Source: Chalciporus piperatus (lineage: Eukaryota > Basidiomycota > Agaricomycetes > Boletales > Boletaceae). Taken from it: a stretch of 12,095 bases of DNA. Location: contig JBBPTG010000459.1 in the NCBI GenBank assembly GCA_038093975.1, positions 1 through 12,095 on the forward strand. The letters are read 5' to 3'. Positions 7,098 through 12,095 of the stretch are shown here, in pieces. How positions within the stretch are numbered: position 1 is the first letter of the stretch; each line of letters opens with the position of its first letter. The notes beneath the pieces were generated by a model. The model did no database searches, was not told the origin of the DNA, and saw only the letters and a list, made by a program, of their open reading frames with translations. The position numbers and the translations under genes are program-made.

Positions 7098-8529
7098 GGT
7101 TAGGGATTGGCTAGTAATAGAATGTACACGTAGAGTAGGGATCAGCCAATGTGCCATTGTGCCCTGGCAATGGGAATGGCCAACACAAAGGTTCCACTGC
7201 GGCATGAGGTAGGACCTGGCCGACTGGTGCTAATCACCCAGTCCTGCCTGCATCAGGGTTCGGCCCATAGAGAATAGGGATAGGCCGATGTGTAAACCCT
7301 CCATGTGTAGGGAGCGGCCGATGGAGGGAATGTTTAGGGGTGGGCATTGGCCAGTGAATCATGTCTCCTACAGCAGGCATGGCCCGATAGATTGAGTGTC
7401 AATGGGTAGGGATGGGCTGATGCAATGATGTCTATCTGTAGAGATGGGCCGATGCAACCCGCCTCAGTAGGTAGGGATGGGCCGATGTATAGTGTGTCGA
7501 TGTGTAGTAATGGGCCGATGCATTGAGGCTCAATGCGTAGGGATGGGCCGATGCATTGAGCCTCAATGTGTAGGGATGGGCCGATGCATTGAGGCTCAAT
7601 GCGTAGGAATGGGCCGATGCATTGAGCCTCAATGTGTAGGAATGGGCCAATGGCTTGAGCCTCAATGTGTAGGGATGGGCCGATGGGTTGAGCCTCAATG
7701 CATAGGAATGGGCCGATGCAATCAGTGTCAATGTGTAGGGATGGGCCGATGTATTGAGCCTCAATGTGTAGGAATGGGCCGATGCACTGAGCCTCAATGT
7801 GTAGGGATGGGCCGATGCATTGAGCCTCAATGTGTAGGAATGGGCCGATGCACTGAGCCTCAATGCGTAGGAATGGGCCGATGCAATCAGTGTCAATGTG
7901 TAGGGATGGGCCGATGCAATCAGTGTCAATGCGTAGGGATGGGCCGATGGGTTGGGCCTCAATGCGTAGGAATGGGCCAATGGGTTGAGCCTCAATGTGT
8001 AGAAATGGGCTGATGCACTGAGCCTCAATGCGTAGGAATGGGCCGATGGGTTGAGCCTCAATGCGTAGGGATGGGCCAATGGGTTGAGCCTCAATGTGTA
8101 GGGATGGGCCAATGGCTTGAGCCTCAATGTGTAGGGATGGGCCAATGCATTGAGCCTCAATGTGTAGGAATGGGCCAATGCATTGAGGCTCAATGCGTAG
8201 GAATGGGCCAATGCATTGAGCCTCAATGTGTAGGGATGGGCCGATGGGTTGAGCCTCAATGTGTAGGGATGGGCCGATGCACTGAGCCTCAATGTGTAGG
8301 GATGGGCCGATGGGTTGAGCCTCAATGTGTAGGGATGGGCCGATGCACTGAGCCTCAATGCGTAGGAATGGGCCGATGCAATCAGTGTCAATGCGTAGGA
8401 ATGGGCCAATGGGTTGAGCCTCAATGCTTAGGAATGGGCCGATATTCTTATTGTCACTCGTTAGGGGTGGGCGGATGTAAAGTTGGTCCATGGGTAGGGA
8501 TAAGCCAATGTGATCAGTGTCAATATTAT
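7098..8529. repeat. Outer 33-bp tandem array, left arm
   Basis: From 7507 to 8430 there are 28 consecutive units of exactly 33 bp with no indel. Each has a GGGATGGGCCGATG-type core, a variable middle, and CTCAATGTGTA or a close variant. Seven more 33-bp-spaced but diverged units flank them (7376-7506 with one 1-bp loss, and 8431-8529). Increasingly decayed, irregularly spaced units extend outward to about 7098. Common middles are CATTGAGCCTCAATG (a 15-bp palindrome), CACTGAG.., GGGTTGAG.. and CAATCAGTGTCAATG. Because 33 is a multiple of 3, several frames are stop-free on both strands and produce 11-residue peptide repeats. These include the 385-codon minus-strand frame 7334-8491 and plus-strand frames 7477-8013 and 8038-8547. 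I regard them as spurious. Confidence 0.95.
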
Positions 8530-8747
8530 ATGGCCTACACTACATGACATTCCTCAGCCTCTCCAACATGTCCATCTGACGTAGCAAAGAAATCATATGG
8601 AATATGTGTTGCCTACGAGTGTAGGCCAGAAATTCTAAGCGTTCAAACATGATCCAAGATAGGGCCATCAGTGTGGCATCATCATTTCTGGCCTGTTCTT
8701 CGGCGGCTGATCCCTCCGGGGCTGGTGTTCTCTGCACAGCCCTTGGG
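8530..8747. repeat. Left copy of the unique arm segment
   Basis: Reverse complement of 11616-11840 at about 96% identity by eye. A minus-strand frame (8833-8540, 97 codons) spans it and the array edge. The right arm has the matching plus-strand frame (11533-11826), also 97 codons, with a charged helix-like end (FERLEFLAYTRRQHIFH onward). Of 11 base differences between the copies about 8 change the residue and 3 do not, so there is no sign of purifying selection on a protein. It may be a captured gene piece. Confidence 0.85.
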
Positions 8748-9151
8748 CCTAACCCATGTCCTGAGCGACTCACCCGCACCACAAACGAGTTCTCAGCGAC
8801 CGGCATGGCCCTCCAGCGACCCAAACGGCCCACCCATGCCTCAATCGACTCACCTACGCCCCGAGCGGCTCACCCATGTCCCGAGCAACTCACCCGCACC
8901 ACAAACGAGTTCTCAGCGACCCGAATGGTCCTCCAGTGGTCCAACCGGCCCACCCATGCCTCAGTCGACTCACTTATGCCCCGAGCGGCTCACCTACACC
9001 CTGAGCGGCTCACCCATGTCCCGAGCGACTCACCCGCACCACAAACGAGTCATCAGCGACCCAACCGGCCCATCCATGCCCCAATTGACTCACCTACGCC
9101 CCGAGCAGCTCACCCATGGCCCGAGCGACTCACCCGCACCACAAACGAGTT
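8748..9151. repeat. Inner 20-bp higher-order array, left arm (about 20 subunits)
   Basis: Subunits of exactly 20 bp run in one register from about 8741 to 9151. Six types recur in order, for example ccgagcgactcacccgcacc, then acaaacgagttctcagcgac, then a ctccag type, then ccaaccggcccacccatgcc, then tcaatcgactcacctacgcc, then ccgagcggctcacccatgtc. The acaaacgag type recurs at 8781, 8901, 9041 and 9141, giving higher-order units of 120, 140 and 100 bp. Since 20 is not a multiple of 3, the same peptide words appear in all frames; the overlapping open frames here are not genes. Confidence 0.95.
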
Positions 9152-9297
9152 AAAAAAACACAGCGGCCCCTCAGGCTGGCCACTCATCCAGTCCGAGGAC
9201 AACAATGGACAATGGACAACGACAGGAGTTAGATACTACTCATAGATACTAGTACATGGAATAAATATATTTTATTCTACTACTCGTGAACATGCAA
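9152..9297. repeat. Left inner arm segment bordering the loop
   Basis: Reverse complement of 10269-10414 with two mismatches, near 9164 and 9169. Homology stops abruptly after catgcaa at 9297. It contains an A7 run at the array border and an AT-rich stretch (aataaatatattttatt). Confidence 0.95.
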
Positions 9298-9566
9298 GGT
9301 TTAGGCAGTTTCAAAGAAGGCAGAACATACTCTCCATCAGCTGCGTCATACATCCGATCAGCAGTGCTTGATGTGAGGCCACGATCCAGTGGCGTTTCTA
9401 GTCTCGGCATCTGAGGTGATGATTGAGGGATAGCAGCCTTGTGTTTTTTGCTCTTGTGGCTTGGCGGGGTGAGCTTGACCATCTTGATCTTTGATCCCTT
9501 CTTGAGAAACTTGACCTCTTGCACTGGGGTCCATGGTGTGGCCTTCTCGATCTTGGGCTTGACCAT
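9249..9566 (-). pseudogene. Decayed gene fragment in the loop, lysine-rich, unrecognised
   Basis: A 105-codon frame begins MVKPKIEKATPWTPVQEVK. It is rich in lysine coded mostly by AAG (KFLKKGSKIK, HKSKKHK), which looks like real coding sequence. Its last 16 codons run into the inverted arm and are AT-rich, so the natural C-terminus has been lost. Upstream in the same frame, past a TGA at 9602-9600, lies a Cys/His cluster (TGC at 9608-9606, then GKHYH and a Cys at 9572-9570) that could be a degenerate zinc knuckle. An alternative upstream frame (9783 to about 9560) is also open. It may be a captured host or Gag-type fragment; I do not recognise the family. Confidence 0.35.
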
Positions 9567-10268
9567 TGTACAATCGGATACTTGGTGATAATGTTTGCCT
9601 CATTGGCAGGTTAGCATATTTCAGGCCACCCAGGGGCATAGGTGACAAGATGAACGGGCCGGAGCCTTTGATCACTCGCGGAAGCATTTGTACGTCAGAG
9701 CCATCAGATCCTTCCTCCGAACAACAGCCGAGTGACATCGGATGCATTAGCCGATATCTTGACAGCTTCTTATCCGACGTCATCAGGACGATTTAAGATG
9801 CAGACATGGCTGAAAGGTGACAAGAGTCTGATTGACAGCTTCACACCCGACGTCCTCGGGCCTATTTTAGATGTCTGATAAATTGACCCAGAGCCGACAT
9901 CATTGGGACCTATCACACCGAAGGAGCCAATGACCAGCAACAAAGGTTCCTGACTGCACTGACACCAGGATTTGTTTCTCTTGCACCTGAAGCAACAGAA
10001 AGATGGTCATGAAGTCTGCCACCCAAACGACAGCCGAACGTTCCTATGATATGCAGGACCTTCCCTCCAGCGATCATGCATCAGCAAATCCTCAGTGAGC
10101 TGCACAATGCTGTGGCACTCTGCACAGCATGTTCCTGTCACAGTATGACAGAAAGGTCCCCCTCTGTGCAGCATAGTCATAGCACTGTACAGAGTCTCGA
10201 TTCTGTACGAACTTGTACAGAAGCAAAAGTTTTACCAGCCTCTGTCTTCTGTACTTGCGAAATTCTCT
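9298..10268. other. Loop between the inverted arms
   Basis: This 971-bp stretch has no counterpart elsewhere in the window. Its left third holds the decayed minus-strand fragment. The middle has a small diverged tandem repeat (9758-9916). The right part (about 9950-10268) contains several CTGTGCAGCAT/CTGCACAGCAT and CTGTACAGA-like words but no gene. Confidence 0.8.
9758..9916 (+). repeat. Diverged short tandem repeat in the loop, period about 73 bp
   Basis: ttgacagcttcttatccgac at 9759 matches ttgacagcttcacacccgac at 9832. The similarity continues through gtc-tc-gg and a final agatg. A partial third copy (ccgacatcattgggacctat) lies at 9895-9914. In one plus frame the first two read DSFLSDVIRTI and DSFTPDVLGPI, which may reflect a former repeat protein. 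Confidence 0.5.
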
Positions 10269-10414
10269 TTGCATGTTCACGAGTAGTAGAATAAAATATA
10301 TTTATTCCATGTACTAGTATCTATGAGTAGTATCTAACTCCTGTCGTTGTCCATTGTCCATTGTTGTCCTCGGACTGGATGAGTGGCCAGCCTGAGGAGC
10401 CGCCGTGTTTTTTT
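10269..10414. repeat. Right inner arm segment bordering the loop
   Basis: Inverted counterpart of 9152-9297 with two mismatches. Begins ttgcatgttcacgagtag at the loop edge and ends in a T7 run next to the 20-bp array. Confidence 0.95.
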
Positions 10415-11615
10415 AACTCGTTTGTGGTGCGGGTGAGTCGCTCGGGCCATGGGTGAGCTGCTCGGGGCGTAGGTGAGTCAATTGGGGCATGGATGGGCCG
10501 GTTGGACCACTGGAGGGCCGTTTGGGTTGCTGAAAACACGTTTGGGGTGTGGGTGAGTCGCTCAGGACATGGCTGAGCCGCTCGGGGCGTAGGTGAGACC
10601 ATTGGGGCATGGATGGGCCGGTTGGAGCACTGGAGGGCCGTTTGGGTCGCTGAGAACTCGTTTGGGGTGTGGGCGAGTTGCTCGGGGCGTCAGTGAGTCG
10701 ATCAGACCATAAATGGGCCGGTTGGACCACTGGAGGGCCATGCGTGTCGCTGGAGGGCCGTTTGGGTCACTGAGAACTCGTTTGTGGTGCGGGTGAGTTG
10801 CTCGGGACATGGGTGAGTTGCTCGGGACATGGATGAGCCGCTCGGGGCATAGGTGAGTCGATTGAGGCATGGGTGGGCCGTTTGGGTCGCTGGAGGGCCG
10901 TTTGAGTTGCTGGAGGGCCGTTTGGGTCACTGAGAACTCGTTTGTGGTGCGGGTGAGTTGCTTGGGACATGGGTGAGCCGCTCGGGGTGTAGGTGAGCCG
11001 CTCGGGGCATAGGTGAGTCGATTGAGGCATGGGTGGGCCGGTTGGACCACTGGAGGGCCGTTTGGGTCGCTGGAGGGCCGTTTGGGTTGCTGATGACTCG
11101 TTTGTGGTGCGGGTGAGTCGCTCAGGACATGGCTGAGCCGCTTGGGGCGTAGGTGAGTCGATTGGGGCACTAATCGGCCGGTTGGGTCGCTGATGACTTG
11201 TTTGTGGTGCGGGTGAGTCGCTCGGGACATGGGTGAGCCGCTCGGGGCATAGGTGAGTCGATTGAGGCATGGGTGGGCCGGTTGGACCACTGGAGGGCCG
11301 TTTGGGTCGCTGGAGGGCCGTTCAAGTCGCTGGAGGGCCGTTTGGGTTGCTGATGACTCGTTTGTGGTGTGGGTGAGTCACTTGAGACATGGGTGAGCCG
11401 CTTGGGGCATAGGTGAGTCGATTGAGGCACTAATGGGCCGGTTGGGTCGCTGATGACTCGTTTGTGGTGCAGGTGAGTCGCTCGGGACATGAGTGAGCCG
11501 CTTGGGGCATAGGTGAGTCGATTGAGGCATGGGTGGGCCGGTTGGACCACTGGAGGGCCATGCGGGTCGCTGAGAACTCGTTTGTGGTGCGGGTGAGTCG
11601 CTCGGGACATGGGTT
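10415..11615. repeat. Inner 20-bp higher-order array, right arm (60 subunits)
   Basis: Sixty consecutive 20-bp subunits keep a single register from 10421 to 11620 without one indel. The tttgtggtgc (or tttggggtgt) landmark recurs at 10421, 10541, 10661, 10781, 10941, 11101, 11201, 11361, 11461 and 11581. Higher-order units are therefore 120, 120, 120, 160, 160, 100, 160, 100 and 120 bp, i.e. 5-8 subunits. Extra subunits are mainly duplications of the ctggagggccgtttgggt type. The array is three times as long as its left counterpart. Open frames across it on the minus strand (up to 242 codons) are by-products of the repeat. Confidence 0.95.
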
Positions 11616-11840
11616 AGGCCCAAGGGCTGTGCAGCAAACACCAGCCCCAAAGGGATCAGCCGCCGAAGAACATGCCAGAAATGATGATGCCACGCTGATG
11701 GCCATATCTTGGATCAGGTTTGAACGCTTAGAATTTCTGGCCTACACTCGTAGGCAACACATATTCCATCTGATTTCTTTGCTACGTCAGATGGACATGT
11801 TCGAGAGGCTGAGGAATGTCATGTAGTGTAGGCCATATAA
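11616..11840. repeat. Right copy of the unique arm segment
   Basis: Inverted counterpart of 8530-8747. The plus-strand frame 11533-11826 is collinear with the left minus-strand frame and ends at the same RLRNVM stop, but most substitutions between the two are amino-acid changing. Confidence 0.85.
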
Positions 11841-12095
11841 TATTGACACTGATCACATTGGCTAATCCCTACCCATGGACTAACTTTACATCCACCCACC
11901 CCTAACGAGTGACAATAAGAATATCGGCCCATTCCTAAGCATTGAGGCTCAACGCATTGGCCCATCCCTACACATTGAGGCTCAAGCCATTGGCCCATTC
12001 CTACGCATTGAGGCTCAACCCATCGGCCCATTCCTACACATTGAGGCTCAACCCATCGGCCCATCCCTACGCATTGAGGCTCAACCCATCGGCCC
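11841..12095. repeat. Outer 33-bp tandem array, right arm (cut by window end)
   Basis: Inverted counterpart of the left outer array. The three diverged inner-edge units (11841-11938) match left positions 8431-8529 with only a few changes, so the arms are collinear through the array border. Regular 33-bp units follow to the window end. Their order of variants does not match the left arm, which indicates unit turnover after the palindrome formed. Confidence 0.95.

Larger units (their letters stand above)
7098..12095. mobile_element. Foldback-like element: giant inverted repeat with nested tandem arrays (right end outside window)
   Basis: The left arm (about 7098-9297) and right arm (10269 to beyond 12095) are reverse complements of each other, with a 971-bp loop between them (9298-10268). 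The order is mirrored: 33-bp array, unique segment, 20-bp higher-order array, inner segment, loop. By eye, the innermost 237 bp of the left arm (9061-9297) differ from the right arm at 2 positions, and about 285 bp around the unique segment at 11. The arms differ in array length, which argues against an assembly or read-hairpin artefact. Long inverted arms made of tandem repeats around a variable loop are the hallmark of foldback transposons. No transposase is seen, so it would be non-autonomous. The left boundary is gradual and no target-site duplication can be checked. Confidence 0.75.

Noticed and set aside
7098..7104. Telomere-like TTAGGG near the array edge
   Set aside because: It is a single occurrence that is part of a decayed 33-bp unit, not a tandem telomeric run.
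7376..8529. CRISPR-like array of regular 33-bp repeats
   Set aside because: The units follow each other directly with no spacers, and the context is fungal with spliced genes. It is a minisatellite.
8649..9245. Proline/histidine-rich open frames of 160-242 codons here and in 10413-11705
   Set aside because: They lie in the 20-bp array, the same peptide words occur in every frame, and no start context or domain is present.
7098..12095. Assembly or hairpin-read artefact creating the palindrome
   Set aside because: The arms differ by several percent in unique parts and threefold in the length of one array, which copying errors would not produce.

Overview
The window looks like fungal nuclear DNA, most likely from a basidiomycete of the Agaricomycetes. 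Two things support this. One gene on the minus strand splices cleanly through four introns of 47-52 nt with GT..AG ends and yields a complete RNase P/MRP subunit of the POP4 family. A large intronless Gag protein beginning MSRYNLRS and ending in a single CCHC zinc knuckle has the look of Agaricomycete Ty3-type elements. I cannot name the genus.

Layout: 1-342 holds no gene I can support. 343-1381 (-) is POP4, the only confident host gene. 1382-2540 is gene-poor, with one exon-like island on the minus strand (1905-1996) and a set of diverged tandem copies (about 2205-2500). 2542-2885 (-) is a plausible but unrecognised small spliced gene. 2886-3540 is the flank of a retroelement. 3541-6276 (+) is a 911-residue retrotransposon Gag whose frame continues after one TGA to 6528. 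No protease, reverse transcriptase, RNase H or integrase follows. Instead there are short promoter-like repeats and a TATA box (6628-6735), then about 360 bp without genes.

From about 7098 to the right edge (12095) the sequence is one large imperfect palindrome, the most interesting part of the window. From outside inwards each arm has: (i) an array of 33-bp units, each canonical unit carrying a 15-bp palindrome; (ii) a non-repeated segment of about 220 bp; (iii) an array of 20-bp subunits organised into higher-order repeats of 100-160 bp; (iv) a 146-bp inner segment. A non-repeated 971-bp loop (9298-10268) separates the arms and carries a decayed gene fragment. The left arm has about 20 of the 20-bp subunits and the right arm 60, in unbroken register. 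The arms differ by about 4% in the outer unique segment and under 1% near the loop. This architecture resembles foldback (FB-like) transposons known from animals and plants. The right end lies outside the window, so its full length and target-site duplication cannot be seen.

The genes do not form a working unit. The picture is one housekeeping gene beside a transposon-rich stretch: a Gag-only, probably decaying retroelement next to a non-autonomous foldback-like element whose long open frames are by-products of its repeat periods.
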